64,000 nt of DNA from Rallus limicola (GCA_022605955.1 JAKCOZ010000018.1:1496001-1560000), one strand, 5' to 3'; positions 1-12,613 are shown, counted from the first letter of the stretch. A program made the numbers and translations. The notes: a model not told the origin generated them from the sequence alone.

Positions 1-3000
1 CAGCTTTCATTTATTTATGGTGCCTTTCCTAATCTGATTTGCCTTGGAACTCGGAGAACATGCTGTCTGTTCTCTGTGCATGACAATGTGCTCAGTGTTG
101 CACTGTCAGCTTTCTCCCAGAGTCCTTTCTAGATTCCTGGTACAGCCCCAGCCTTTCCTACAGTTTCTGCAAGTCTCCTCTTCCTCTGCAAGACATGGGC
201 ACATCATCCCACTGTCCACATTTATCTCCTTCAGCATCATCTCTTCTTTTGAAACATGGCTCCAGAAAGGCTTTAGCAAAGCTCCAGAAAGACATGGCAA
301 TAGTTTTACTTGAAGCTTTGAGCAGGTTCATACAGGTTGGATCAGTCGCATGCAGGAAGAGACAACACTTCATCAGTTGGCATTGTCTGATTGGGTCCTA
401 TCTCAGAAGCTGTGAACATCAGGCACTTAATTTTTAGTCTTAAATTCTGCCAAGAAATCCTGATTTAATTGTAACCCTTGCTAGGAAAAGCTCCCCGTTC
501 CTTTTTCTCTGGAATTGTTTAGATTTTTGGACTTTTATTGTTTACGGCTCTTCTACAGGTCTTGGAGTTCATACTGGTTTCCCCCAGACTAGTCTGAAAA
601 CCCACGCATGGAGTGTTCAGATGTGGGGTGACTGTCAGAAGACACCTCACTTTAATTTCACAATGTTCTTCAACACATAGCCTGAGTATCCTGGGATTTC
701 TCAAAATCAAGCCTTTCTGCTTGTATTAAACAAACACACACTGAACTTTAAATACATGCATACATATGCATGAAAATCAACGTTATGTGCTGTGTTAGTG
801 GGGTATAGTGAATCTCTGCTCCTCTCTCTGTTAGACTTGCTTCCATTGCTCTTTATGAAGGTGGGATTTATTCTTATTTGACCCCTCTGCACAAAGAGGT
901 GGATGCCAAAAATCACTCGATCACTGTTTTGAGTAAACCTCTGCTCATGTTTATTTCCTTGCACTTGTTGATGGTGTTACTGGTTCCTACCTTCCCATGT
1001 TACATGGCAACAATTTCTCCTGTTGCTCCTTCTGAAAACTTTTGGTTTTCTTTTGGACTTTCATTTAGCTTTCACTGGAAAGAATCTGAAGTAGCAAAAG
1101 GTCTTGGTAGTGGGAAGTTTCTACTCCTTTGGTAAGCTGCAGCACCTGTATTTCCACATCAGGAGGGTATAAATTTTAACTTAAGCACTCATAGGAGGGA
1201 CTATCATGCTGCTCCCAATTGCATAGCTGTGCCCTTCTATGCTTCAAAGCATTTGGAGACTAAAATCCATGTCTAGTCACTGTTCTGAGTCCTGTAGTGT
1301 AGTGTGGGTCATGTTGGTTCTGCTGTTCTGCAGAACAGAGAAGAGAATGACTTGGGAAAGCAGTATGCATAGTGGTAAAAGTAGGATAGGAACCAGCAGG
1401 ATGCAGTGATGGATGGCTGGCAGGATGCAGTGATGGATGGCTGGCAGGATGCAGTGATGGATGGCTTGCAGCACTGTGTTCCCTCTTCTAAGAGCAGTGC
1501 CAATTAACGCTCAAGATGTTGGCATGGACATCTGTATACCCTGCTGCTCGCTTCCACAGACCTCTTTACTGGCTGGGGTGACAACATGCTCAGGTCTTAG
1601 TGAATGTGTAATTAGGTGTGCTGTGCCTGCAGCCACAAGTCTTCAGCTCTTCATCAAGGCATGAGCTCTGACCACATAACTTTCTCATTCATCACTTCTG
1701 TTATGCAGCTGCTCTGAGGAGGAGGAGGTGTTGTACGAAGAGGATGTTGGATCTGGTGCAAGTAGTTTTTCTGCTGTGCTGCTTTGGCACAGGGATTTGA
1801 TTGCTGTCCCCGTACAGGACTCTCCCCAGTGCTGATCCAGTTCCTGTGGTCTGTGAGCTTTTAGTTGTCTTTCCTGCTACATGCCTACCACCAGCACTTA
1901 GCTCTGTAACAGTGGTTTATAGAACTGATGACACTCACAAGAAAGAGACAAGGATGCTCTTAACTTGCAGGGGTTTTATCCCTCTGTGGGCTGCTTTGGA
2001 AGGAGGCTCTGTTGCTGACATGTTTTGCCATCTGTTGTTGTGAGGCAGTCAGCCCTGTGTGATCAGAAGTCTTGTGGTGTGTGCTGTTGTGGTCGTGACA
2101 GCTCTCTGCAGATTCCTCTTGAGGACAGCTTAAGCATTCTAGGTGATAGCCATTGTGTAACCTTTTTTCTTCACGCTTGTTGTAGAGACTCCAAAAGCTC
2201 TTTGGCCATCACAGTCCAACAGCAGCTTGGAGAACCAACAGTGAATTCTAGACTCAAGCTCAGGATCTAGGGAATCCTTCTTCAAGAGCTTGATGTTGGT
2301 GTTGTCTCCCTAGTTGTTGTACCATCTTCAGAGTCCAAGAAGGGAAAGACCTCAGAGATTCAGGGAGCTTGGTGCCATGGCCAAGCTGTTGGTTTGTTTT
2401 TGCTTATCAACCCCTCTTAACTTCACGAGGAATTAAATAGTAGCCCTCTCCACTGTGATACCATTTGCTCATTAGCTTTTGGCCTTCTCTGCCTCAGGCA
2501 GGGGGGGATTTGCTTTTTCTCTTTGAAGAAAGCATGTGAAGAACAAGGATTTGGATTTTAGCTGCCTGTGGTGTAAATGCCTGATGCTTTGGGACAAATC
2601 CCTACGTAGGTAACAAAAGTGTATGTGCCTTTTTCTTTACTCTGTCCTGTTTGTCCTACAGAAGAATTGTGTATTCAGAGGGAACAGGAGCTCCTTCGTT
2701 AGGGGATTAAGATAAACCCACTTACTCTGCAGTAACATTCACAGGGATAAAAATGCAATTTGTAGCCAAGGAGTTGAACGCAGCATACATTATCAAATGG
2801 GAAAAAACCCTGTTCCTAGTAGATTATCCTTAAGACTTCCAACATAGTGTTCCAATTGTCCATCCAGATGAATTGTGTCTCATTTTTACTATGCATCTTT
2901 GTATCACTGAAGATATTCTGGCATGGCTGAGGCTTGGCCATACTGCTGCAGCTTGGGCTGTTCTCTCTGTGTACTTTTCTCACTAAATGACTTTTTTTGT

Positions 3001-6000
3001 GTGCTTATACATTTCTTCAGCTGCCAAATGGCGCTCCTGCTGTGGCAGATGCTTTGGCTTCGTGCTTGGTCTTTATCCCTTGTGCGTCCAGGTTTTGTTG
3101 GTTAGACAGCATTTGTCAGCTCCTTGCTGCTGTTGCTTTACTGAGCTTCTAGACAGGCATGAGAACTTTTTTTTCCCTAGGTTTGTGATCTAAAGAGGTG
3201 ATGATGTTCTGCAACATCTGGCTTTTAATTGTGCAACCCACCTTTGGGGGAGGTTATCGTGGAGACTCTGAGGAGATCTGTAGGAAATACAGCAGTGGCT
3301 CTTGCTTGTATTAGGTTTGGTACCAGAGATATGCAAATAAACCATGGACCTTGTCATTATTGACATCTTGATGCTTGCTACCAGTCCATAAAACACAGCA
3401 GTTTCTTCCTCACCCCTCGTACACGCATGCCTACCTACTCAATGTGTACTTGGTTTATTAAGATATCTCTTGGAAGGAGGTTGCAGACAAAGACTTACAC
3501 TAACTGCCCTATCGGGTAACAACCAGAAATTTCCTATAGTGAGAAGCTTTAATGTGGTTGCCAGCATTGTATTAAACATGTTCCTTTTCAGAGGGTCCTC
3601 CAGGTTGCCCACCCACTCAGCTGTATTCAGTCATCTAAAATAATGTTATTTCTCTGTACGTACACATCTGTTTTCACTCGGTTGCCAATTGAAATGCTGC
3701 TGTATGTTCTCTGTGTATGGTGGCTGCTTTCCCAGCATACTGGAAATTTACGCAGTGTAAGGGGATTTTACAAGTTCTCGAAAAACATCAAGTCTTTTCC
3801 CACAGTAGCCACACCATATGATGCCTAAATGAAAGGACATCTAGTCACAGAATTAAAACTTGCACCTGCCTATCGCTTACTGCTTTATCTTGCCTTTGTG
3901 GAGATAGAAATAATACCTCTGTTTCCTTTATCTGGAACTTATCAGCTTCCTGTAGCGAACTTCTAAGAATTAAGGGAGCTAGAGACCCGACTGTGTGGTG
4001 AGCATGCTTCTGCTGACTCCTGTTTTGTTTAGGAAGCTGTTGCAAGCGGAATTCCTGACTTGTGGCGCTCTCAGTGCGTTCTGTAGCTATCAGTGATCAC
4101 CCCGCTGAAGCGTGGAAGTGCTGGGATGGTGGCTGAGCGCTCGGCAGCTCGAGCAATCCAGTGTGTGTTATGCGCAGCTGCTGAGTTCAGACCTTTCCAA
4201 GAACATTGCTTTAGGGAAACTCAAAAGCCTTTCAGGTGGATGCCTGAACGTACATGGTTTCTAAAACTAAATGTTGGGTAACTCATCTGTCACACTTTGT
4301 CTCCTGCATCCTCAGAGTCAGTATTGCATTTTTAAATGTCTTGCCTTCTGATCTGTAATTACATTGGTTCATGCTACGAATGTCCCAAATCCTTGCTGTG
4401 TCTCAGGGTCACCTCTACCAGCAAGGTTGTTAATGAGTTGCAGTTTTGCCCTCCTGGCGCAGAGGATCAGACTTCAGATAAAGCTTGAGAATGGCCTATC
4501 CTTCCTCCTCAAAACCTCCATCCCAAGCTGAGCATATTGAGCAGTCTCCTACCTTCCAGGCAGGAGTCCAAGGCTGAACCAGCACAGTGTCAGATGTGAA
4601 CATTTTAAGCCCAGTTCCCAGTCTTAACAATCAGCAGTGCATTAGCTGGCCAGGAAAACCGATCCCAAACTGACAGATGACTTGCTATCTGAATTTCATT
4701 AGCTTCCCCACCAAATTAGAAGAGAATGAGAGGGGATGAATAACTTGTCAGCATGCTTCTCTAGAAGCATCTCTCAGTACTTATGATTTAGAGAAATTCC
4801 CGTGGCACATCAGGTTTGTATTATGACTATGTATGATTCTCTCCAAATTGCATAACAGGAGACAAAAGGATCAAATGTGTGGAAAACAAAGTGGTCAGTT
4901 AGCTTCCCCTTGGAGCAGACGTGTTTTCCTAGAACTGGGACGTCATGGTTGTGCTGCACTTTTGCCTTTAATAAGCATTTCAGTTGTTTTCCAGTCTTGG
5001 AGAAGCTGCAGAGGTGCCTGCTATTGCTTTGAAAGTTGGGGGTTGGTTCTAAATATACTTTTCCAAACAAACTGGCAGTCGATCAGCTTGTCCCAGGTCT
5101 CTGTGCAGTATTTGGGAGGGATCCCAGGGAAGTAGCTAAATAAACAGCCTGTTGTGGTGCCTGTGCTGGAAGATGGAGAGCATCCCAGCACGTCTAGGTA
5201 CCGCAGGTGCTGGCCTGGAGTGCTGTGCTCAGAGTCCCTTGGGGTTGTTACAAACTTCCCAGCTAATGTCCCACTTTTTTTTTTTTTAAATCCAGCTTTG
5301 GTTGTCTGACAATTAATAAAGCTGATTAAAACATGGAAATCATCCTGGTTCTGCTGTGGAGTAGTTTGTGGCTTTTTTAAGGCATGTCAGGTCTCTTCCC
5401 TTAAAAATGCCTTTCAGAATGGAAATGTTGAGAATTTACACATCCACACATTTTAGGGGGGAGGAAGCTCATATTATTTGAAATATTGTAGCTTCTGTTA
5501 ATGTATATTTTTATGAGACTTTAAGGTGCTCAGAGGAGGCTTTCATATCCCCAAATCCCTTTCTAAGATGTGTAACAACAGTTAATGGGTGAAAGGACTG
5601 GGGAGGGGCAGGAAAGGTACCATAAACTCCCTGTTGGACACAGCAGCTCTGTGTTGTTTGTTACTCACCTGAGGCTGAAGATGGCACTGCCTGAGATTGA
5701 AGATGGCACCATCTGAGGTTTAACCTTTGCTGCTTATGCCACAGGGTCATATAAATACAGGGGGGAAAACTGAACTGTTAGGGAATGTATCTCTAAATTA
5801 TTAATTGCCAGTAATTTTCACCACTAAACCCAGCTTTTGTCAGGACAATTATAAACATCCTAACTCAATTCATTGCACTACATGTATTTTTATGGGAAGG
5901 AGAAAAGATTCATTTAGGTTTTATATACTTCAGATTTACCAATGACACAGGTAAAAGTGGAAAGCTGGCTGTGGACATGTTGCAGTAGTCATGCTGAAGC

Positions 6001-6044
6001 ACGTGGCCTCACTCCTGACTCCTGATTGTTTCCCCTCTTGTCAG
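1..6044 (+). other. FBXW11: FBXW11 intron (5' part off-window)
   Basis: This stretch precedes the first recognisable FBXW11 exon and ends in a good acceptor (cttgtcag at 6037-6044). I searched its open frames for the upstream F-box and linker exons of the family and saw none, so it is read as the 3' part of the intron between the linker exon and the first WD40 exon. It holds a 24-bp minisatellite at 1397-1468 and otherwise unique-looking sequence. A very short unknown exon cannot be excluded. Confidence 0.8.
1397..1468. repeat. 24-bp minisatellite, three copies
   Basis: The unit caggatgcagtgatggatgg plus ctgg (24 bp) is repeated three times in tandem. Copies 1 and 2 are identical, and the third differs near its end (cttg for ctgg). 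It lies inside the FBXW11 intron. The near identity of the copies suggests a recent expansion that may vary in length between individuals. Confidence 0.95.
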
Positions 6045-6182
6045 ACTATAGAATCGAACTGGCGATGTGGGCGACATAATTTGCAAAGGATTCAGTGCCG
6101 CTCCGAGAACAGCAAAGGTGTCTACTGTTTACAGTATGATGATGAAAAGATTATCAGTGGCCTACGAGATAACTCCATTAAG
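6045..6182 (+). CDS. FBXW11: FBXW11 exon: start of propeller, WD40 blade 1
   Basis: This 138-nt exon (46 codons, phase 0 at both ends) begins [14 protein letters not shown] and ends GLRDNSIK. The acceptor is cttgtcag and the donor is AAG|gtaaac. It encodes the strand that closes the propeller and most of blade 1, including the Arg of GLRDNS that faces the phosphodegron in the family. Confidence 0.97.
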
Positions 6183-9100
6183 GTAAACACTTTTTTTCAG
6201 TCTTTTCCCTCAAGATGAGTGGGTAATTCCTGCTTGGAAAGCTGGCTGCGTGTGTTCCTTTGTTTGTCTTGTCTCTTCATGGGACAGGATTTATCTGTGC
6301 AGGGTTTATAGAATCATAGAATTGTAGGGGTTGGAAGGGACCTCAAGAGATCATCAGGTCCAACCCCCCTCATCGGGTCCAACCCCCCAAATGGATGGAT
6401 GTCTTCTGTACCCTGGTAAAGGTCTCACTTTGCTCTGGAAACTTTCCACCAGCCAGAAAGCGATACTACTGATCATGTATCTCTTCATGATCATTGCTTG
6501 TTTCACTGTTCTGTCAAAAATCTGCATAAGACCCCCTTAAGCTAAAAGGGAGGACAGGTCCACTGCCGCTGTCTCTAGTATTCTTCCTTCCTTTGTAGCT
6601 GTTTGAGTCTTGGATCCCTGTTCTTGCTGTTGATAAGTCATTTATACTTAATGTTTTTGGCAGATTTGGGACAAAACAAGCTTGGAATGTTTGAAAGTAT
6701 TAACAGGACATACTGGCTCGGTTCTTTGTCTGCAGTATGATGAAAGAGTCATTGTAACTGGATCTTCAGATTCTACAGTGAGGTGAGTGTTAACTTTTTG
6801 CACAAAAATCATTTGAGTATCAGGGGTGGGAACGCTTACAATAAACTCTAAATATCAGGAGACATCCCTAATATGAATGTGATACTCTCATTCCAAAACC
6901 AAGATATTCATACTTGGCAATGCATCACATTCAATATTTTTCCCCAAATCTGTCTCGTTTTCTTTGAGCATTAAGAAGTTTGAAGGACCTAAGTGTTTGG
7001 AGGCATATCCTGAAGTTATAGAATGGCTGCTGGCCAACTGTACAATAATCTCTTCGTTTAGGGTTTCTTGTACTGCCTTCTGTCATCTCTTACTTAGGAC
7101 TGTTAATGAAAGGGTAATGGTATATATGGAGCACTTGTCTGACTGAAATTTTGATGATAGTTTAAATTCTTGTGAGTTGAGTGATCATTAGGCATGCAAT
7201 CTGAAGACACTAGGGTACAGTTCAGTGGAAGGACCTTGTCTGCCTCTGGTTTCTCACACTGGTGGCAATCTCTATAAAACTTCAAAAGTTAAAAGTTGGG
7301 CCTTAACACCCTTCAGGTTCTGTAAGTAGTGATTTTTCACTGGGTAGGTAGCCCTGGAGGGTGCTACATCCCAATTGTGTGTGTGAAATCTGAATGAATG
7401 GTGCAAAAATGAGAGAAACTCCATAGTGGGTAGTTTTCAGTTTGGTCTGTTCATTGCTTTATACATCATGCAGGCTTTAGTCGTCCCGGCAGAGTTGTAC
7501 AACAGTGAAGCAGCTGTTTCTCATAGCAGTGGGTCCAGCTTAGCCATTTCCTGGCCTGATTGTTCATTGCTGTTAATCGATGCTTGTGAACTAGGGCACT
7601 TCCCCAGCACCCATCTTCCTGCTTCCCACAGGCCCTTTGAGCTGTTGAACAGCCAGACTGCTCCCTGTTACAGAGAGGAGGCTTGTGTGTGTTTACACTG
7701 TATGCCCTGCGTAGCCATTGTCATTTGGAACAAACTCCTTTCCTTTTGCAGAGTTTGGGATGTGAATACAGGTGAAGTCCTGAACACACTGATTCACCAC
7801 AACGAGGCAGTGCTTCATTTGAGGTTCAGTAACGGCCTAATGGTGACGTGCTCGAAGGACAGATCCATCGCCGTGTGGGATATGGCATCACCTACTGACA
7901 TCACCCTGCGCCGTGTCTTAGTCGGCCATCGCGCTGCTGTGAACGTGGTGGACTTCGATGACAAGTATATTGTGTCAGCGTCAGGTGACAGGACCATTAA
8001 AGTAAGTCGGCTGGGTAGCCAGGGTGTTCACAGACTGTTTCAGTCAGCCAACTGCTGCCCCTCACTAGCTGGCAGTGCCTGTGTGTGTGTAACTGGGCTC
8101 GTAATGGCTTCGTGGCTTCTGTCATATGGTTACAAAAAGGTGAAGCCCATTTGCTGTTTGAATGCCTGTCCCAAGACCGGTTTGTTTGTGAGTTGTGGCA
8201 CATCTTGTGCCTTTTTCCAAGCAGGATTTTTTATTTCAATTGGCAGTCCTCTTCCAGACATGAAATGTATCGGCGGTGGCCTTTCCTCACCACGCCTTCC
8301 CAGCAGCTCAACCAGACTTTGCCATGTTTGAAGAATTAAAAGACTGTATTTGAAGACTTATTACATACCAGAAGCTTTGAGTTACCCAGAGTATATTAAT
8401 ATAACAGGGGCGTTTCCAGCCTTCCCTCTCTAGAACCAGAGCTACCTTACACTGTGCCAAAAAGCTCTCGGCAGCTTAATGTCCAAGTATCTGCCAGAGA
8501 TCCTGCTGCACTCTGTGTTGGAAAACCAGTCACTGGATACTCAATGTTACAACTTCAATGACAGTTCATCAAAAATGGGCAAAGTTGATTGAATCATTTA
8601 ATATTAAGAAAGAAGCAGCTGGCAGTCTCCCATAAGCCAGGGGCTTGGCCTTCCCTTACTAGTAGATAGCTTTTTGATTTCTTTTGTAAAAAAAAATGGA
8701 GGGGGTTGTGTATGTGGTAACTTCCACTTTTACAAATGATTGCTAGCTTACCAAGATTCAAGCATAACCAAGCTTTGGGAATAATTTAGGGCAGTCTCTG
8801 CCCCCCTGAAAATATTTTATATACATGCCCCCCAACTTTTGTCACTGGCTCGATGTGCAGTAGCAGTGCCCATGGCTCTTGTCACCTAGGTCCCCAAAGT
8901 ACCAGGCTCCTCATAATGCCAGGTACCCACTCTTTGCCCATAAAAACCCCACATGAGCTTTCATTCCAGTGCCCAGCCACGGTCAGCCTCAGACCTCTTT
9001 ATGAATTCATCATGACTTCTGCTGACATCCTTGTTTGGACATAATGCTCAGAGGAGTGTTTATCTCCTGTCTCACAGGTCTGGAGCACAAGTACGTGCGA

Positions 9101-12100
9101 GTTTGTTCGTACTCTGAATGGGCACAAGCGTGGCATTGCATGCCTCCAGTACCGGGATCGACTGGTTGTCAGTGGATCTTCAGACAATACCATTAGGTGG
9201 GTGCCCACGAGCTGCTATTGGTATGTAACAGCCTGAACGCTTCTGCACATAGAAAAATGGGATCTCCCCTGACCTTTGGTGCTGTCCTGCTCCGCTGCAT
9301 GTGCAAGCATCCATGGTGTGCTTTGTCTTGGAGCAGGTGATGTTTGACTGAAACTTAATTCAGTGTGAGAGTAAATGTGTCCCATCCCTGTGGAAAAAGT
9401 GGGACGCTGAGGTTTATGTCCAAGCTAAACAAAGCTCCTGATATTTTGCTGTAATTGATCACCTCACCTTCTGCTTGGAAAGATTATGTTAGTGGCTGGT
9501 TTTCTTAATTACTTTCTGAACTACTAATCATTAGTTTATGCAGGGTAGAAAAAAAGTGTATTCAGGTTTCCCAAGATAAGTTACTCCTGTTCAACCTTTA
9601 CTTGTATGTAATCTTGAATGACTAAATTAATTTTGGTATTCTGTATCTGCAACGCAAACTTATCCCTGACTTGCACACAAGGAACTCCTCATGGTTCTCC
9701 TGCCTTTATGAGGAAATGAGGTGGTTTGTCCTCAGAGAGCCACGCAGCAGCATGCTTAAATCTCTGTGTGAGAGGCTCAGGAACAGTGCTGAGTACTCAG
9801 AGATGTTCTCCTCTGTTCTCTTAAGGCTATGGGACATTGAATGCGGCGCCTGCTTGAGAGTGTTAGAAGGCCATGAAGAACTGGTGCGATGCATCAGGTT
9901 CGACAATAAGAGGATTGTCAGTGGAGCCTATGATGGGTATGTTTTCAAAAGCAGTTTCAAACAATGTTGCCTTTCTCAGCAGAGCATCTTCTGAAAGTCA
10001 TTGAGCCTTGTGTTCCTGTGGGTGAGGGTTTTCTTCTGATTTGACTAATGGACCAATATTTAACTGAGTAGCTTCTGCTCGAGCATTTCAACACAGCAGG
10101 TTGGAGCTTTAAACAGCCAAGAAACTGCTTTCCTGGTGCTCTTTAGCACACTCCTAGATTGTTTTATCACTCAAGTTTGACTTTCTGTCAAAGAGAAATT
10201 TTTCTTTGGCTGTTTTCCTTTGTTTCATCCTTCAGGAATTGCTCCTTGATGGGTTCTGTGTGCTTACAGTAGTTTAGGCTTTGTATTTTTACAAGACAGT
10301 AATACTGGCAATGTTTATTGTGAGCATAACTACCTTGCTAGGCTCATGGAATTCTTTGGGGACTGTCTGGGGTAGGTTGAAGGCAGGAGCCCTGCTGTTA
10401 GCAGTTCTGATTTGCTCAGTATTTTTGGTGTGTGGTGGATTCAGGACAGTTTACATCCACGTCTAACATCCCCATGTCTTTCTCTGCCTGACTTCAAGTG
10501 AACAGTAGAGTTATCAAAAAGAATTCTTGAGCTGTGTTTATCTCTAGCCTTTTATTTGGGGTCAGTGTCTCACTGGGGTGGTGGTCTCAGCTCAACTCCC
10601 GCTGGAGTTTTGCACCTCACTGGTAATGCTGTGGACTTTTGAGTCCATCTGTCCTTCCAGAATGGCTTGTCCAAAAAGAATTGATTTCTCTTTCATATAA
10701 CCAACCCACTTGGTCCATTACAAAGCCATTGCTGCATTTGTCCTTGAAAAGAAATACAAAACCACCTTTGATGTCTTTTAGTGAAGATAAATTCTGATGT
10801 TCTGCTTGATTCTGATAAACCAGCTGTAGGGAAAGACGGGCATGCTTCCTGCTGCTTTGGATGTTTCTTCCATGCTTATGCTTGCAACAATACTTTCACA
10901 CTGACCTCCTTCTTTTATTTTACAGCAAAATTAAAGTTTGGGACTTGCAAGCTGCTCTTGACCCTCGTGCCCCAGCAAGCACATTATGCTTGCGTACGTT
11001 AGTGGTATGTAAAATTAATTCATTTGGGGGTATCCAAAATACTTCCTATCAGTTTATTTCATTATGGTGGGATAGGTGAAAAACTCAGGGAGCTTATAAA
11101 GCCTAGGCTGCTGCTCACTCTAAGAATAAAGAATAATTTCTGTATTGTTACATCCTGAATGATTTGGAACTGAGCTTAAAAGGAAGTTCAGGTTTTTTTT
11201 GAGATGCTCAGATGCTTTAAATAAAATAATCAGCATGGCACTGTATCAAATAATTCCAGTTATTGGTGTGTTCCCTAATAGCATTTTAGGGCTGGCTTTA
11301 AATTTCCTGATATTAAACAGGGAGAAGGAATCTCATGAGCCTTTCCCAAACCTTTCTCCTAATCCCTCAGCGTAGAGGGAAGAGATGTGGAGAGGGCAGG
11401 GAGGTTGAGTCAAACAGATTACTGTGGGAGCTCCATTCGCATTTAAGGCTGTTGCTTAAGTTTTTAATTTTTCTTTGTGATGAGTGTCTTGGTTTATCAC
11501 ATCACAATAAATTAGGGATGTGAGTTTGCTGTTCTTTTCACTGAAGTATGTGTGGAATTTTACTTTAGAAATCAGCTGGAGGAGCTAGTAGTGACCCAAG
11601 GTTGTTGTCTATATGTGATGGTACAGGCTTACTCAGCGTGTGCTTGGCCTTCCCAACATCTAAAGATGTGTTTCTGTGGCCAGAGATGCTTCTGACTTCC
11701 CTTCTTGTCCTGCAGTCCTTGCAGAGAGATGAGATTTAACTGTTTTATTTCGTATGAACACAGTATATTTAGTTTTGCAAAAGAATCTGATCCTTTCCCT
11801 TTGTTGGGTGCACTGTAGCTCAGGTTATCCTTTGGAAGTCAGGCTGACAGCATTGGTTCTCTAATAAAGGTAGTGGACTCCTTTGAAACTGATGAAAAAT
11901 GGAGCAGCAGGATGAACAGGAGAACCCTTTTTTGCTGTTGCCTCTTAGTGCCCTTTGAGAGTATTTGAAAGAGCTGGTGGAGCGTGCACTCCCCCACCTC
12001 CCTTTCTCCCTCTGCCCCTTCTAGTGAGCGAGCCGTGAGGATCCTCGCGGCAGCGTGTCCTGGCTGAAGCTGTGATGTGGGCTGCACAGAGCCGGAGTCA

Positions 12101-12613
12101 GCAGCAGTGTAGGATGCAAATGTTTTGGAAGAGAAGGAGCCCTGGCACATCATCAGTGCCAACCAATCTGATAAATTGCCACTGCTTGATTGATAAGTGG
12201 CTTTTGCCTTTAATAATCTCAGGCTCTATGCCTGGCCCTCCCAGGGAGGTTCAGGCTTTACAAGCCACGTGTTTGGGTAAAAAAAACCCTGTACATACGA
12301 AATTGGCTTTGCATAAACTTGGGTGTAATTACAACTAGGGGTTTCTTGCTAGCACAGGGAGTTTGAATTCACTGAGTTGCATCCAGATACATGACTGAGG
12401 ACAAATGTTACCTGCTTCTTGCCTTGCTAACTGGTTTCGTCTTGCTCACAGGAACATTCAGGACGTGTCTTTAGACTCCAGTTCGATGAATTTCAGATCA
12501 TTAGTAGTTCTCATGACGATACAATTCTGATTTGGGATTTCTTAAACGTGCCACCCAGTGCCCAGAATGAGACCCGCTCTCCATCTAGAACATACACTTA
12601 CATCTCCAGATAA
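6045..12613 (+). CDS. FBXW11: FBXW11 (beta-TrCP2), WD40 half, seven joined exons
   Basis: The product is the substrate receptor of the SCF E3 ubiquitin ligase. It binds phosphodegrons (DSGxxS type, as in beta-catenin and IkB) through its WD40 propeller and SKP1 through its F-box. The coding join is 6045-6182, 6664-6782, 7752-8001, 9078-9196, 9826-9936, 10926-11004, 12452-12613. That is 978 nt, or 325 codons plus TAA, with every junction GT/AG and in frame. All seven WD blades are present. Each blade ends in WD or a near variant (IWD, VWD, VWD, VWS, LWD, VWD, IWD). Arginines in GLRDNS (blade 1), HKRG (5), LVRC (6) and SGRVF (7) match degron-contact positions known from the beta-TrCP1 structure (from memory). 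The paralogue BTRC is excluded because the blade 1-2 text reads NLQRIQC and [10 protein letters not shown], and the C-terminus reads [26 protein letters not shown], which is FBXW11. The F-box and N-terminus (about 200 residues) are encoded left of the window. Confidence 0.97.
6183..6663 (+). other. FBXW11: FBXW11 intron with CR1 fragment
   Basis: This 481-nt intron runs from gtaaacac to tttttggcag. It contains the reverse-oriented CR1 3' tail listed at 6308-6393. I see nothing else recognisable in it. Confidence 0.93.
6308..6393 (-). mobile_element. CR1 LINE 3'-end fragment
   Basis: The tract tagaatcatagaattgtagg followed by ggttggaagggacctcaagagatcatc is the reverse complement of the CR1 3' terminus. 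It is only the tail of the element. A 20-bp segment (catcaggtccaacccccc / catcgggtccaacccccc) is duplicated in tandem inside it. Confidence 0.9.
6664..6782 (+). CDS. FBXW11: FBXW11 exon: end of blade 1 and blade 2
   Basis: This 119-nt exon starts [16 protein letters not shown] and ends SSDSTV plus the first two bases of an Arg codon (AG|A with the next exon). The acceptor is tttggcag and the donor gtgagt is near consensus. Confidence 0.97.
6783..7751 (+). other. FBXW11: FBXW11 intron
   Basis: This 969-nt intron runs from gtgagtgt to ccttttgcag. I recognise no repeat or RNA gene in it. Its last 326 nt stay open in the reading frame of the next exon, so use of an upstream acceptor would not stop translation at once. 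Confidence 0.93.
7752..8001 (+). CDS. FBXW11: FBXW11 exon: blades 3 and 4
   Basis: This 250-nt exon is the largest coding exon here. It starts with the third base of a split Arg codon, then [13 protein letters not shown], and ends SASGDRTIK. It carries complete blades 3 ([12 protein letters not shown]) and 4 up to its last strand. The donor is AAA|gtaagt. Confidence 0.98.
8002..9077 (+). other. FBXW11: FBXW11 intron
   Basis: This 1,076-nt intron runs from gtaagtcg to gtctcacag. I see no gene or recognisable repeat in it. Confidence 0.93.
9078..9196 (+). CDS. FBXW11: FBXW11 exon: blade 5
   Basis: This 119-nt exon encodes [19 protein letters not shown] through SSDNTI plus two bases of a split Arg codon (AG|G). 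VWSTST rather than VWNTST agrees with FBXW11 against BTRC. The HKRGIA loop carries an Arg-Gly pair used for degron binding in the family. Confidence 0.97.
9197..9825 (+). other. FBXW11: FBXW11 intron
   Basis: This 629-nt intron runs from gtgggtgc to ttctcttaag. The acceptor is AAG rather than CAG, and both sites are weaker than at the other introns. No repeat or other gene is seen. Confidence 0.92.
9826..9936 (+). CDS. FBXW11: FBXW11 exon: blade 6
   Basis: This 111-nt exon encodes [20 protein letters not shown] and continues to VSGAYDG, with the Gly codon split GG|C. The Arg of LVRC and the Tyr of GAYDG are degron-pocket residues in beta-TrCP proteins. Confidence 0.97.
9937..10925 (+). other. 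FBXW11: FBXW11 intron
   Basis: This 989-nt intron runs from gtatgttt to a strong acceptor (ttcttttattttacag). Nothing else is recognisable in it. Confidence 0.93.
10926..11004 (+). CDS. FBXW11: FBXW11 exon: end of blade 6 and linker to blade 7
   Basis: This 79-nt exon encodes [18 protein letters not shown] then [20 protein letters not shown] is the FBXW11 form, while BTRC has [12 protein letters not shown]. The donor is GTG|gtatgt, phase 0. Confidence 0.97.
11005..12451 (+). other. FBXW11: FBXW11 intron
   Basis: This 1,447-nt intron runs from gtatgtaa to cttgctcacag. It includes a C/T-rich and slightly CpG-richer patch around 11985-12060. No repeat or gene is recognised. Confidence 0.93.

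Noticed and set aside
1..6044. F-box or linker exons of FBXW11 upstream of 6045
   Set aside because: No open frame carries the family text; they must lie left of the window.
7426..8331. A 301-codon open frame as a stand-alone gene
   Set aside because: Only 7752-8001 is FBXW11 exon; the ends are intron with consensus splice sites at both junctions.
6045..12613. Assignment to the paralogue BTRC (beta-TrCP1)
   Set aside because: Diagnostic residues ([36 protein letters not shown]-terminal NVPPSAQNE) are those of FBXW11.
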